The translations under genes and the position numbers were made by a program. The notes beneath the pieces were generated by a model. That model did not search any database, had not been told where the DNA came from, and saw only the letters and a program-made list of their open reading frames with translations. Positions 48,391-57,032 of a DNA stretch of 64,000 bases are shown one piece after another (within the stretch, counting starts at the first letter, position 1; every line of letters starts with the position of its first letter). The DNA is from Demequina muriae. GTDB lineage: Bacteria > Actinomycetota > Actinomycetes > Actinomycetales > Demequinaceae. The DNA lies in NCBI RefSeq assembly GCF_030418295.1, contig NZ_JAUHQA010000001.1, positions 2,294,001 to 2,358,000 of the forward strand. Direction: 5' to 3'.

Positions 48391-48414
48391 AGGGCGGGGA
48401 GGGTATCGAGCGGT

Positions 48415-49338
48415 CTATCTGTCGGCCAGTCGCCGATCGATCGCGTTTCGCACCATGGTCGCGCACCACGCTGGTCGCCGAGTGATGTCCTCGAACGTGA
48501 GACGGATGGTCGTGTAGCCCATGGCCGCCAGCAGTGCGTCGCGCTCGAGATCGCGCCGACGGGCTCGGTCGTCCGAGTGGTAGCGACGCCCATCGAACTC
48601 GACCACGACCCGCGACGCTCGATGGACCATATCGACGGTCAGGGTTCGCGTGGCGACACGAATTCGCGCCTGCCATTCACACTCGGCCCAGCGCCCACCG
48701 GCGAACACCTCCGTGTGGGCGATGTACTCGAGATAGCTCGTCACGCCGAGTTCGGCGGTGGCGCGGACGCGAAGCAAGTCATTGCGCGCGCGCAGTCGCG
48801 GGGCCATCGCCAGGGCGCCCCGGACGGTGGCCGCGTCGAGGCGTGACACCCGCAGCACGTCAAGAAGCAGCGCCGTGCGATCGTGTGCCGGGGCGACAGC
48901 CCATGCGTGCAGCACGGCGACTTCGGGAACCACAGTACGGATCTTGTTCAGATGGCGAGTGGGGACCGGGATGTCGGTCCGCCGCACGCGGACCAAGGGC
49001 GGAGGCGGTCTCGTCAGCCTGCGTGGGAGCAGGACGTCCGCAAAGCCGTTCCATGAGACATCGATCTGCCACTGACGAAGGCCCGCGATTCCAGTGAGTG
49101 CGCCCGCGGGCCCGGCCCACTTCATCGCGCTCCCGACGATGACCTGGTCCGTTCGACTGTGTGCGGCCGCGGCGTACACACCGGGCGCCATGCGCAGTAG
49201 GAGGCCGCGATCAAGAGCGCGCTGAAGGGTGTGTGCCGACCATCGCGCGGTTAACTCCGCGCGCGAGAAGGCTCGAGGCGTGGATTCCACGTATGCGAGG
49301 AGCGCCTTCATGCCGACGGGCGCATGCCGGTGAGTCAT
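48415..49338 (-). CDS. DUF559 nuclease-like protein with AbiEi-type N-terminus
   Basis: A 307-residue protein. The N-terminal about 60 residues form an AbiEi-like winged helix (SRAELTARWSAHTLQRALDRG, LLRMAPGVYAA). A middle domain follows. The C-terminal about 90 residues are DUF559, a Vsr-like PD-(D/E)xK fold with VDMVHRASRVVVEFDGRRYH. These resemble type IV toxin-antitoxin regulators and patch-repair nucleases, but the function is unknown. A partner toxin gene is not visible. The gene is bracketed by two identical-sized stem-loops and stands alone, which suggests a laterally moving unit. Confidence 0.8.
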   Translation of the reverse strand: MTHRHAPVGMKALLAYVESTPRAFSRAELTARWSAHTLQRALDRGLLLRMAPGVYAAAAHSRTDQVIVGSAMKWAGPAGALTGIAGLRQWQIDVSWNGFADVLLPRRLTRPPPPLVRVRRTDIPVPTRHLNKIRTVVPEVAVLHAWAVAPAHDRTALLLDVLRVSRLDAATVRGALAMAPRLRARNDLLRVRATAELGVTSYLEYIAHTEVFAGGRWAECEWQARIRVATRTLTVDMVHRASRVVVEFDGRRYHSDDRARRRDLERDALLAAMGYTTIRLTFEDITRRPAWCATMVRNAIDRRLADR

Positions 49339-49344
49339 GGCCGC

Positions 49345-49350
49345 ACGGTA
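49345..49350 (-). promoter_or_regulatory. -10 box, DUF559 gene
   Basis: TACCGT on the minus strand ends six bases before the ATG at 49338. Confidence 0.45.
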
Positions 49351-49426
49351 CGGACGTGCATTCGAGCGCGGCGCGGCTTCGGGGTGGTGCCTGTGGACAC
49401 CACGGGGGCGCTCGGCCTGCGGGGAC

Positions 49427-49486
49427 CGCGAGTGTCGAAGAACGTCCCTCTCAGGAGCGCAGGCCGCGCGCCAATCGACACTTGCG
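49427..49486. repeat. 60-bp stem-loop element, copy 2
   Basis: CGCGAGTGTCGA (49427-49438) and TCGACACTTGCG (49475-49486) form a 12-bp stem with one G-T type mismatch, again enclosing exactly 36 bases. The loop sequence differs from copy 1 apart from the bases next to the right arm (AA before TCGACACTTGCG). The rest of the 49339-49583 gap holds only promoters. Confidence 0.85.
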
Positions 49487-49571
49487 GTGGAGGCGCATCG
49501 ATGAAGTGCCGCCGCAGATGAACTCCGTGTGGCCTCCCACGCGGGGGTGATGCGGCGCGACGCTCGCCCGA

Positions 49572-49577
49572 TAGCAT
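49572..49577 (+). promoter_or_regulatory. -10 box, dgt
   Basis: TAGCAT ends six bases before the GTG at 49584. Confidence 0.5.
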
Positions 49578-49583
49578 CGAACG

Positions 49584-50846
49584 GTGAGCGCCCTTCCCGA
49601 TGGCTACGAGCCCGCAGACGCCGAGCGCTGGATCACCGAGCCCCCCAAGGCCGCCCAGCGCACGCCGTTCGAACGCGACCGCGCGCGCATCGTCCACTCG
49701 AGCGCGCTGCGGCGGCTGGGCGCCAAGACCCAGCTGCTGGGCCTCGGGTCGGGAGACTTCGTACGCACCCGGCTCACGCACTCGCTCGAGGTGGCGCAGG
49801 TGGGGCGCGAGCTGGGCAAGGCACTGGGATGCTCTCCGGACATCGTGGACGCGGCCTGCCTCGCGCACGACCTCGGGCACCCGCCGTTCGGCCACAACGG
49901 CGAGCGCGCGCTGGACGACGTCAGCCGTCATATCGGTGGCTTCGAGGGGAACGCGCAGACGCTGCGGCTGCTCACGCGCCTGGAACCCAAGTCCATCGAC
50001 CCTGCGACCGGCCGCTGCGTGGGCCTGAATCTGACCCGCGCCGGCCTCGACGCGGTCGTCAAGTACCCGTGGCGCGAGCCGTCAGCGCCCATGCGCCCCG
50101 ACGGCACTCCGAGTCGCAAATTCGGCGTGTACGACCAGGATCTGCCGGTGTTCGAGTGGCTCCGAGACGGCTCCGTGGGCACGCAGCAGAGCTTCGAGGC
50201 GCAGGTCATGGACCTGGCCGACGACATCTCCTACTCCGTGCACGACGTCGAGGACGCGATCGTCTACCGGGCCCTCAAGCTCTCGACGCTGCGGGACCCG
50301 GGTCAGGCGAAGGCCGTGGTCGCACACGTGCGCGAGTGGTACGGATCTGGCGAGGACGAGCCGCTCCTCGCGGCGCTTGGCCGGCTGCAGACCTTCCGTT
50401 GGTGGGCCGAGGACTACGACGGATCGCGGAGTTCGCTGGCCGCGCTCAAGGACATGACGAGCCAGATGATCGGTCGCTTCGCGCAGGCCATCATCCAGGC
50501 GACGCGTGCCGAGCACGGACCGGGCGCGCTGACCCGCCACCGCGCCTCGCTGGTGGTGCCGCAGGAGACGCTCGACGAGATCCTCATCCTCAAGGGCATC
50601 GCCGTGCACTTCCTGATGGCGCCGCGCGAGATGAGCCCCATGTATGCCAAGCAGCGGCGGGTCCTCAAGGAACTCGTCGCGGCGATCGCCGAGCGTGGCG
50701 ATGAGGCGATGGAGCCGCAGTTCGCGGCGGACTACCGTGAGGCCTCGGGGGACGGCGAAAGGCTGCGGGTCGCGGTCGACCAGGTGGCGTCGCTCACCGA
50801 CACGTCGGCGTACAACTGGCATCACAAGTACTGCGGGGGCCAGTAG
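49584..50846 (+). CDS. dgt: dGTP triphosphohydrolase-like HD protein
   Basis: A 420-residue HD-domain dNTPase. RTRLTHSLEVAQVGRELG supplies the first His near residue 65. CLAHDLGHPPFGHNGE near 95 holds the HD pair, and DLADDISYSVHDVEDA near 212 the last Asp. It hydrolyses dNTPs to nucleoside and triphosphate. dgt next to dnaG is the usual actinobacterial arrangement, here split by a reverse three-gene operon. Confidence 0.94.
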   Translation: MSALPDGYEPADAERWITEPPKAAQRTPFERDRARIVHSSALRRLGAKTQLLGLGSGDFVRTRLTHSLEVAQVGRELGKALGCSPDIVDAACLAHDLGHPPFGHNGERALDDVSRHIGGFEGNAQTLRLLTRLEPKSIDPATGRCVGLNLTRAGLDAVVKYPWREPSAPMRPDGTPSRKFGVYDQDLPVFEWLRDGSVGTQQSFEAQVMDLADDISYSVHDVEDAIVYRALKLSTLRDPGQAKAVVAHVREWYGSGEDEPLLAALGRLQTFRWWAEDYDGSRSSLAALKDMTSQMIGRFAQAIIQATRAEHGPGALTRHRASLVVPQETLDEILILKGIAVHFLMAPREMSPMYAKQRRVLKELVAAIAERGDEAMEPQFAADYREASGDGERLRVAVDQVASLTDTSAYNWHHKYCGGQ

Positions 50847-50867
50847 CCGGCCGACTACTGCGTGCGG

Positions 50868-51254
50868 TCAGTCGGCGACGAGGGCGGGACGCTTGGCCCG
50901 CAGCAGCACGACGAGTGCCACGATCGGCAGCACGAGCGGCACCCAGCCGTACGCGGAGCCGTAACCCGTCCAGACTGTCTCGTCCGGCCACCACGACGGC
51001 TGCACGTATCCCAGTGTCCCGACGGTGAGCACACCCACGAGCTCGACCCCGGTTCCCCACAGCGCCACCTGGCGCCAGCCGCGCCACAGCGCGACGGCGA
51101 TCAGCACATACAGAACGGCCGATGCGCCCGAGACCAGGTAGGGGACCGGCGCCTCAGACAAGCGCGTCGAGATCTGCACGGCCGAGCGACCCGCGGCGGC
51201 AAGGCCGAGCACGCCGTAGGCGACGATGAGCAGCAGGCGACCGATGGGCGGCAT
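50868..51254 (-). CDS. Small integral membrane protein, unknown
   Basis: A 128-residue protein with four hydrophobic segments (about 6-25, 37-58, 65-85, 103-122) and aromatic-rich short loops (QPSWWPDETVWTGYGSAYGW). No family recognised. The ATG overlaps the stop of the upstream membrane gene (ATGA), so it is the last gene of a three-gene operon. Function unknown. Confidence 0.7.
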   Translation of the reverse strand: MPPIGRLLLIVAYGVLGLAAAGRSAVQISTRLSEAPVPYLVSGASAVLYVLIAVALWRGWRQVALWGTGVELVGVLTVGTLGYVQPSWWPDETVWTGYGSAYGWVPLVLPIVALVVLLRAKRPALVAD

Positions 51255-51670
51255 CAGGACCCCAGGATGATGAACACTCGCCACGCCAGCACCGCCGCCG
51301 CGATGGCGACGATGACCGCCGCGCCGCCGTCGACTCGGGCGATCTGGTCCGGCTGGAGGACGGGCCGGTTCGGATCGGGGTCGAGGGCCGCGGCATCGGG
51401 CTCGCCCAACCGGCCGATGCCGAGGAGCGGGAGCAGCAGGACCGCTGCCAGCAGATAGCCGAGCGTGAGGACCAGGCCCGCGTCGTTGCCGCCGATGAGC
51501 ACGACGAGCACCGAGATCACCTGGATCGCCGTGACGATCCAGAAGCCGGTCACGACCTTCTCGAGGACGCCGTGGGCCCGCACCTGCACCATGGTGACGG
51601 CGCCTGCGAGGGAGAGAATCGCGCACGCCACCAGCACCGCGGGGTAGATCACCCCGCCGTAGAGCTCCAT
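51254..51670 (-). CDS. Integral membrane protein, unknown
   Basis: A 138-residue protein with four hydrophobic segments (about 7-30, 38-60, 66-86, 115-135) and an Asp/Pro-rich loop before the last (DAAALDPDPNRPVLQPDQIA). It lies between a DUF6941-like gene, whose stop is adjacent, and another membrane gene that overlaps its end. No family recognised. Function unknown. Confidence 0.7.
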   Translation of the reverse strand: MELYGGVIYPAVLVACAILSLAGAVTMVQVRAHGVLEKVVTGFWIVTAIQVISVLVVLIGGNDAGLVLTLGYLLAAVLLLPLLGIGRLGEPDAAALDPDPNRPVLQPDQIARVDGGAAVIVAIAAAVLAWRVFIILGS

Positions 51671-52123
51671 CTACTGCTGCTGCGCCTGCTGCACGCGCAT
51701 CGGCAGCCGGGACACCTCTTCGCCGTCGATCGAGATGGCCCAGCCAAACATGCCGGCCTCGGCGAACCGCAGCCCGTCGATCGTGAAGGCGAAGCAGGCG
51801 ACCTGCTCATCGCCGTCGACCAGGTGCGGCGGGCGGCCGAGGGTGAAGTCGCCGCCCATGGCGCGCACGGGCTGTGCCTTGCCGTCTGCGTCGGCACGCA
51901 GGCCGATCGGGTACTCCTTGCCGTCCTCGGTAACGAGCTTGAGCTCGAACTTGTGGGCCACGTTGGTCGCGGTGAACGGCACGTGCACGGTGGCCGCGAC
52001 GGCCAGGCGGCGGTGCGCGGCCGGGAACTGTCGGACGTAGATGGTGTTCCATCCGGCGCCGAGGGCGTAGATCTTGCCCTGGACGACCTCGGCCGAGTCA
52101 GCGAGGAAGGCGTCGACTCTCAC
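51671..52123 (-). CDS. DUF6941-like protein
   Basis: A 150-residue soluble protein resembling the DUF6941 type: MRVDAFLADSAEVVQGKIYA, GAGWNTIY and a C-terminal QQAQQQ tail. Strands dominate. The start is GTG at 52123 with AAAGGAA six bases upstream, one of the few leading genes here with a clear Shine-Dalgarno. It heads an operon with two small membrane proteins. Function unknown. Confidence 0.72.
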   Translation of the reverse strand: MRVDAFLADSAEVVQGKIYALGAGWNTIYVRQFPAAHRRLAVAATVHVPFTATNVAHKFELKLVTEDGKEYPIGLRADADGKAQPVRAMGGDFTLGRPPHLVDGDEQVACFAFTIDGLRFAEAGMFGWAISIDGEEVSRLPMRVQQAQQQ

Positions 52124-52236
52124 AGGAATTCCTTTCGTGGATGGTCTTGGGCCAAGCCTACCGACCCGGCGCTGGCTTGTAGTTCGGGCGGGCGCCGTGC
52201 ACCGGGGGCGCGGCCTGGGCGCGGCATGCGCGCGAG

Positions 52237-52242
52237 TATGGT
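52237..52242 (+). promoter_or_regulatory. -10 box, dnaG
   Basis: TATGGT ends six bases before the GTG at 52249. Confidence 0.5.
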
Positions 52243-52248
52243 GATGCC

Positions 52249-54147
52249 GTGGCAGGCACCATCAATCGGGACGACATCGCGGCCGTTCGCGAGCGCGCTC
52301 CGATCGAGGACATCGTGGGCCAGCACGTCGCGCTCAAGACCGCAGGCGTGGGGTCGCTGAAGGGCCTGTGCCCCTTCCACGACGAGCGGTCGCCGTCGTT
52401 CCATGTGCGCCCTGGCGTGGGTCGGTGGCACTGCTTCGGCTGCGGCGAGGGCGGCGATGTCATCGAGTTCGTCATGCGCATGGACGGCCTTCCGTTCGCC
52501 GAGGCCGTGGAGTACCTGGCCGACCGCGCGGGCGTCCAGCTCCGCTACGAGGCGGGCGGCTCGGCGCGGCGCGAAGGCACGACCGGGCTTCGCAAGCGGC
52601 TCCTCGAGGCGCACCGGATCGCCGCCGCGTACTTCGCCGAGCAGCTGGGCTCGCCGGAAGCGCGCATCGGCCGTGACTTCTTGCGTGAACGTGGCTTCGA
52701 TCGCGACGCCGCGGAGATGTTCGGCGTCGGATACGCGCCTCAGGGCTGGTCGCACCTCGGCGAGCACCTGCGCGGCAAAGGATTCACCGAGGAGGAGTTG
52801 CGTGCCACGGGGCTGATGTCCGAAGGGGCTCGCGGGCTCTACGACCGGTTCCGCGGCCGCTTGGTGTGGCCCATCCGTGATGTGACCGGCGAGGTGATCG
52901 GCTTCGGCGCGCGGCGCCTGCATGAGGACGATCAGGGCCCCAAGTACCTCAACACCCCCGAGACCGCGCTCTACAAGAAGGCCCAGGTGTTGTACGGACT
53001 GGACCTCGCCAAGGCCACCGTGCGCTCCGAGCGGACCACGGTCGTCGTCGAGGGATACACCGACGTGATGGCGTGCCACCTCGCCGGCGTCACCAACGCG
53101 GTCGCCACGTGCGGGACCGCCTTCGGATCCGAGCACGTCAAGGTGGTGCGCCGGCTGATGGGCGACACGGGGGGTCCGCAGACCAAGGTCGGCGAGTCCG
53201 GAGCGCGCGTCGTGTTCACGTTCGATGGAGATGAAGCCGGCCAGAATGCGGCGCTCAAGTCGTTTCAGCTGGACCACCAGTTCCTCGCCCAGACGTTCGT
53301 CGCCGTCGACCCCGACGGTCTCGACCCGTGCGACCTGCGCCAGCAGCGCGGCGACGCCGCGGTGACGGAACTGCTCGCGCACCGGGTTCCGCTGTTCGAG
53401 TTCGTGATCCGCACCGCGCTGAACTCGCACGATCTGGACACGGCAGAAGGTCGGGTCGCGGCACTGCGCGCCGCCGCCCCCGTGGTCGCCGGCATCAAGG
53501 ACCGCGCGCTCCAGCCCGAGTACAGCCGCCGGCTCGCCGGCTGGCTGGGGATGGACGTCGAGGCGATCACACGAGCGGTGACGGATGCCGCTCGTGCCCG
53601 CCGGGCAGCGCCTGGCGAGCCGCCGCCGTCGACGGGAGCGATCCCCGCCTACCAGGATGAGGGTCCGTCGCGCCCGAACCCCCGGGATCCGGTGGTGCGA
53701 GCCGAGGCGATGTCGTTGGGCGTGCTGCTGCAGGCGCCTCGCGAGGCGGCATCCGACCCGGTCGGCGCTCTTGTGCTGCGCGACCTCGACTCGTCGGCCT
53801 TCACGGTGCCGCAGTACCGTGCCGTCTTCGACGCGATCACCGCGGCGGGCGGCCCCGGCAGCGCCGGCGGCGATTGGGCGAACGCCGTGGCGGAGCAGGC
53901 GGGGGAGACCCTCGCCGGCATCGTGTCGGAGCTTGCGGTGACCCCGCTGCCCCACGACAGGCCCGATGCGCTCGGACACTGGGGCGGGACGGTGCTGGCC
54001 CGGCTGATGGACTTGAGCCTCACGCGTCAGATCGCGGACGTGCGCGGCCGCATGCAACGGGCGGGGGAAGGCACCGAGGGGCACCAGGCAGGCTTCGCCG
54101 AACTCATTGCTCTTGAGAAGCGGCGACGGTCCCTCCGCGACCCCTGA
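52249..54147 (+). CDS. dnaG: DNA primase
   Basis: A 632-residue primase. The zinc finger has Cys41, His44, Cys62 and Cys65 (CPFHDERSPSFH then CFGCGEGGD). The TOPRIM core includes TVVVEGYTDVMACHLAG near residue 263 and VFTFDGDEAGQNAALKSFQ near 322. The C-terminal helicase-binding domain is present. It starts at a leaderless GTG. Confidence 0.96.
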   Translation: MAGTINRDDIAAVRERAPIEDIVGQHVALKTAGVGSLKGLCPFHDERSPSFHVRPGVGRWHCFGCGEGGDVIEFVMRMDGLPFAEAVEYLADRAGVQLRYEAGGSARREGTTGLRKRLLEAHRIAAAYFAEQLGSPEARIGRDFLRERGFDRDAAEMFGVGYAPQGWSHLGEHLRGKGFTEEELRATGLMSEGARGLYDRFRGRLVWPIRDVTGEVIGFGARRLHEDDQGPKYLNTPETALYKKAQVLYGLDLAKATVRSERTTVVVEGYTDVMACHLAGVTNAVATCGTAFGSEHVKVVRRLMGDTGGPQTKVGESGARVVFTFDGDEAGQNAALKSFQLDHQFLAQTFVAVDPDGLDPCDLRQQRGDAAVTELLAHRVPLFEFVIRTALNSHDLDTAEGRVAALRAAAPVVAGIKDRALQPEYSRRLAGWLGMDVEAITRAVTDAARARRAAPGEPPPSTGAIPAYQDEGPSRPNPRDPVVRAEAMSLGVLLQAPREAASDPVGALVLRDLDSSAFTVPQYRAVFDAITAAGGPGSAGGDWANAVAEQAGETLAGIVSELAVTPLPHDRPDALGHWGGTVLARLMDLSLTRQIADVRGRMQRAGEGTEGHQAGFAELIALEKRRRSLRDP

Positions 54148-54185
54148 CGCGCCAATGTCTCGGTTGCGTCGCGGTAGGGCAAAGA

Positions 54186-54217
54186 CTGTGTGAACGCGAT
54201 GTGACGAGTGTGAAAAA
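54186..54217 (+). promoter_or_regulatory. Tandem TGTGA repeats upstream of the Phn-type transporter
   Basis: Three TGTGA units begin at 54190, 54201 and 54210, about one helical turn apart. On the minus strand they read as GTTCAC/GTCACA-like direct repeats, the style of actinobacterial PhoP boxes. They lie about 100-130 bases before the binding-protein gene. The rest of the 54148-54319 gap holds a weak -10 candidate (TAGGTT near 54254). Confidence 0.4.
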
Positions 54218-54319
54218 TCTGCGCTTCCCGAGGACATCGGCACTTTTCGCGAGGTAGGTTCCGAGGAAGGCCGCGACGTCACCCGGCGCCGGCGCCTCGA
54301 AGAACTGAAAGGTGCGACT

Positions 54320-55369
54320 GTGAGAATCACGTTCAACCCCCTGGCCGCGACGGCCCTCATCGGCGCGGCGGCGCTGACGCTGGCCGGCTGCGCGAGTGGC
54401 GACGGCGACGACGACGCGACTCCCGAGCCCAGCGACGAGATGTCGTCGACCGCAGACGCGGGAGAGGGCGGCGGCGAGGGACTCCCCGAGGAGCTCATCC
54501 TCGGCCTGGTCCCCTCCGACGAGGTCGACCAGCTCGTGACCGACGGCGACATCCTCGCCGAGCTGCTCAGCGCCGAGCTCGGCGTCGATGTGACGACGTT
54601 CATCCCGGACAGCTACTCGGCCGTCGTCGTCGCGATGCAGACCGAGCAGGCGCACATCGGCTTCCTCGGCCCGATCGCGATGGTCCAGGCCGTCGACGAG
54701 GCGAGCGCGGTGCCCGTGCTGCAGTCGGTGCGCTACGGATCGTCGAGCTACGTGACGCAGTGGATGACCAACGACCCCGACACGTTCTGCCTGGACGAGG
54801 TCACCACCGAGGCGGACGACGAAGGCGTGAACTTCTCGTACTGCAACGGCGCGACGGGCTACGACGGCCCGCAGGGCGAGGACGCGCTCGAGCTCATCGA
54901 CCCGTCGTCGCAGATCTCCTTCGTCGACCCCAGCTCGGCGTCGGGGTACTACTACCCGGCGACGCAGCTCGAGACCATCCTCGGCATCGACCCGCTGACG
55001 GATCTCGCCGGAGCGTTCTTCGCCGGCGGTCACCCGCAGTCGGTGCAGGCGGTCTACGACGGTGACGCCGTGGTCGGCACGTCCTTCAACGACGCTCGCT
55101 CCGAGCTCTCCGGCGAGTTCCCGGACGTCGGCGAAGAGGTCGTCGTGTTCGCGTACTCGACCAACATCCCCAACGATGGCGTGGTGCTGAACGGCGACCT
55201 GTCGGCTGACGCACAGCAGCAGATCACGGACGCCCTCATGGCCATCGCCAGCACCGACGAGGGCCTCGCCGCTCTCGACGCGGTCTACAACATCGAGGGC
55301 CTGGAGCCCGCCGATGTCGAGGCCCTCGACCAGGCGCGCCAGGTCGCGGCGAACTTCGGCGAGGAGTAG
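54320..55369 (+). CDS. phnD: Phosphonate-type ABC transporter substrate-binding lipoprotein
   Basis: A 349-residue PhnD-family binding protein. The signal peptide ends in lipobox LAGCAS near residue 23, followed by an acidic linker. LVPSDEVDQLVTDGDILAEL and MQTEQAHIGFLGPIAMVQAV are the family core; VDPSSASGYYYPATQLE near 210 binds the oxyanion. The ligand could be phosphonate, phosphite or phosphate; no C-P lyase or phosphonatase genes are visible. The GTG start has GAAAGG upstream. Confidence 0.9.
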   Translation: MRITFNPLAATALIGAAALTLAGCASGDGDDDATPEPSDEMSSTADAGEGGGEGLPEELILGLVPSDEVDQLVTDGDILAELLSAELGVDVTTFIPDSYSAVVVAMQTEQAHIGFLGPIAMVQAVDEASAVPVLQSVRYGSSSYVTQWMTNDPDTFCLDEVTTEADDEGVNFSYCNGATGYDGPQGEDALELIDPSSQISFVDPSSASGYYYPATQLETILGIDPLTDLAGAFFAGGHPQSVQAVYDGDAVVGTSFNDARSELSGEFPDVGEEVVVFAYSTNIPNDGVVLNGDLSADAQQQITDALMAIASTDEGLAALDAVYNIEGLEPADVEALDQARQVAANFGEE

Positions 55370-55384
55370 CCACACGCACGCTCA

Positions 55385-55423
55385 CGCGGTGGTCGGCCCT
55401 CGACTCGGGGGTCGGCCACCGCG
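55385..55423 (+). terminator. Hairpin between phnD and phnC
   Basis: CGCGGTGG and CCACCGCG pair perfectly and GC-rich inner bases extend the stem. It could reduce read-through and give more binding protein than ATPase and permeases. phnC also has a weak leaderless-type box, CACAGT, six bases before its ATG. Confidence 0.55.
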
Positions 55424-55449
55424 GTCGCGTTCCATGGCACAGTGAATTC

Positions 55450-56220
55450 ATGATCAGACTCGAAGGCGTGACGGTCCGCTACCCCAACGGCGTGGTGGGC
55501 CTCGACAATGTCGATCTCGAGATCCCCGACGGCCAGTTCGTCGTGGTGGTCGGACTGTCCGGCGCGGGCAAGTCCACTCTCATCCGCACCATCAACGGGC
55601 TCGTGCCCATCACCACCGGCTCGCTCACGGTCGATGGCGCCGAGGTATCGGGCGCATCCAAACGCGAGATGCGGGCGATCCGCTCGCGAGTGGGGATGAT
55701 CTTCCAATCGTTCAACCTCGTCAAGCGCACCTCCGTGATGAACAACGTCATGATGGGCCAGTTGCACGCGATCCCGGGCTACCGGTCGATGGTGGGCGCA
55801 TGGACCAAGGAGGAGAAGGAGCGGGCCTACCTCGCACTCGAGCGCGTCGGGATCGTCGAGAAGACCTGGACCCGCGCGTCGCAGCTCTCGGGCGGCCAGC
55901 AGCAGCGCGTCGCGATCGCGCGAGCGCTCGCACAGGATCCGTCGGTCATGCTCGCCGACGAGCCGGTCGCGTCCCTCGACCCGCCCACGGCTCAGATGGT
56001 CATGAAGGACCTTCAGCGCATCAATCGTGACCTGGGCATCACCACCATCGTCAACCTGCACTTCCTCGACCTCGCGCGCCAGTTCGGCGATCGCGTGATC
56101 GGCATGCGTGACGGCACGGTCGTGTTCGACGGGCCGGGCTCAGAGGCGGACGATGCCGTGTTCGAGAGCATCTACGGGCGCTCGCTCACGGCGGAAGACA
56201 CGCTGCCCGGGCGCGCATGA
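55450..56220 (+). CDS. phnC: Phosphonate-type ABC transporter ATP-binding protein
   Basis: A 256-residue ABC ATPase. Walker A GLSGAGKST is at residues 35-43, the signature QLSGGQQQR near 145, and Walker B VMLADEPVASLD near 168. FNLVKRTSVMNNVMMGQLHAIPGYRS is a PhnC-specific stretch. The stop overlaps the first permease (ATGA). Confidence 0.93.
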   Translation: MIRLEGVTVRYPNGVVGLDNVDLEIPDGQFVVVVGLSGAGKSTLIRTINGLVPITTGSLTVDGAEVSGASKREMRAIRSRVGMIFQSFNLVKRTSVMNNVMMGQLHAIPGYRSMVGAWTKEEKERAYLALERVGIVEKTWTRASQLSGGQQQRVAIARALAQDPSVMLADEPVASLDPPTAQMVMKDLQRINRDLGITTIVNLHFLDLARQFGDRVIGMRDGTVVFDGPGSEADDAVFESIYGRSLTAEDTLPGRA

Positions 56221-57032
56221 GCACGTCGACCCTCGAGCAGCCCGCCACGAGCGGGACCCGACGTCCTCGCCGCCCGCCGCCCTCCAAGGGAGTCATCGCA
56301 GGGCTGCTGGTCGCAGCCGCCTTCACGGTGTGGGCGGGCCGCGAGATCGGCTTCAGCCTGCGTGACCTCGTCGAGAACTTCTCGCGGGGCTGGGTCGTCA
56401 TCGAGCAGTTCCTGAACCCCAACTGGCCCTTCGTCTGGCGCGTGTGGGACGCGTGGGTCGAGACCATCGCGATCGCGATCGTGGCGACGGCCGTGGGAGT
56501 CCTCATCGGACTGGTCTTCGCATTCATGGCCTCGCGGGTCACGAACCGCTCCGGCCCGGCATATCGCGTGGTCAAGCTGCTGCTGTCGGTGATCCGGTCG
56601 CTGCCCGACATCGCCTATGTGCTGATCTTCGTCGCGCTGGTGGGCATCGGCTCCCTCGCGGGCATCCTCGCCCTGATCTTCTTCAACGTCGGCATCGCCG
56701 CCAAGCTCACGGCCGAGACCATCGACGCGGTCGATCCCGGACCGCTCGAGGCGGCCGATGCGTCAGGCGCGGGGACCTTCTCGCGCGGACGGTGGGCGGT
56801 GCTTCCGCAGATCATGCCCAACTACCTGTCGTACTGCCTCTACATCTTCGAGCTCAACATCCGTGCCTCGGTGGTGATCGGCATCGCCGGCGGTGGCGGC
56901 ATCGGGCAGATCATCCGAGTGCAGTTCGATCGCTTCGCGTACGAGAACGTCGCGGCGATCACCGTCGCGATCTTCGTGATCGTGCTGGCGATCGACCAGC
57001 TCTCGCAGTTCCTGCGCAGGAGGTTCGTATGA
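56217..57032 (+). CDS. phnE: Phosphonate-type ABC transporter permease 1
   Basis: A 271-residue PhnE-family permease with about six helices. VGVLIGLVFAFMASRVTNRS near residue 98 and the ATPase-contact loop ETIDAVDPGPLEAADASGAG near 165 are family features. The stop overlaps the second permease (ATGA), with AGGAGG before the next start. The two permeases probably form a heterodimer. Confidence 0.92.
   Translation: MSTSTLEQPATSGTRRPRRPPPSKGVIAGLLVAAAFTVWAGREIGFSLRDLVENFSRGWVVIEQFLNPNWPFVWRVWDAWVETIAIAIVATAVGVLIGLVFAFMASRVTNRSGPAYRVVKLLLSVIRSLPDIAYVLIFVALVGIGSLAGILALIFFNVGIAAKLTAETIDAVDPGPLEAADASGAGTFSRGRWAVLPQIMPNYLSYCLYIFELNIRASVVIGIAGGGGIGQIIRVQFDRFAYENVAAITVAIFVIVLAIDQLSQFLRRRFV

Noticed and set aside
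52120..54603. An 827-codon minus-strand frame covering dnaG
   Set aside because: Antisense shadow of dnaG, with no recognisable motif.
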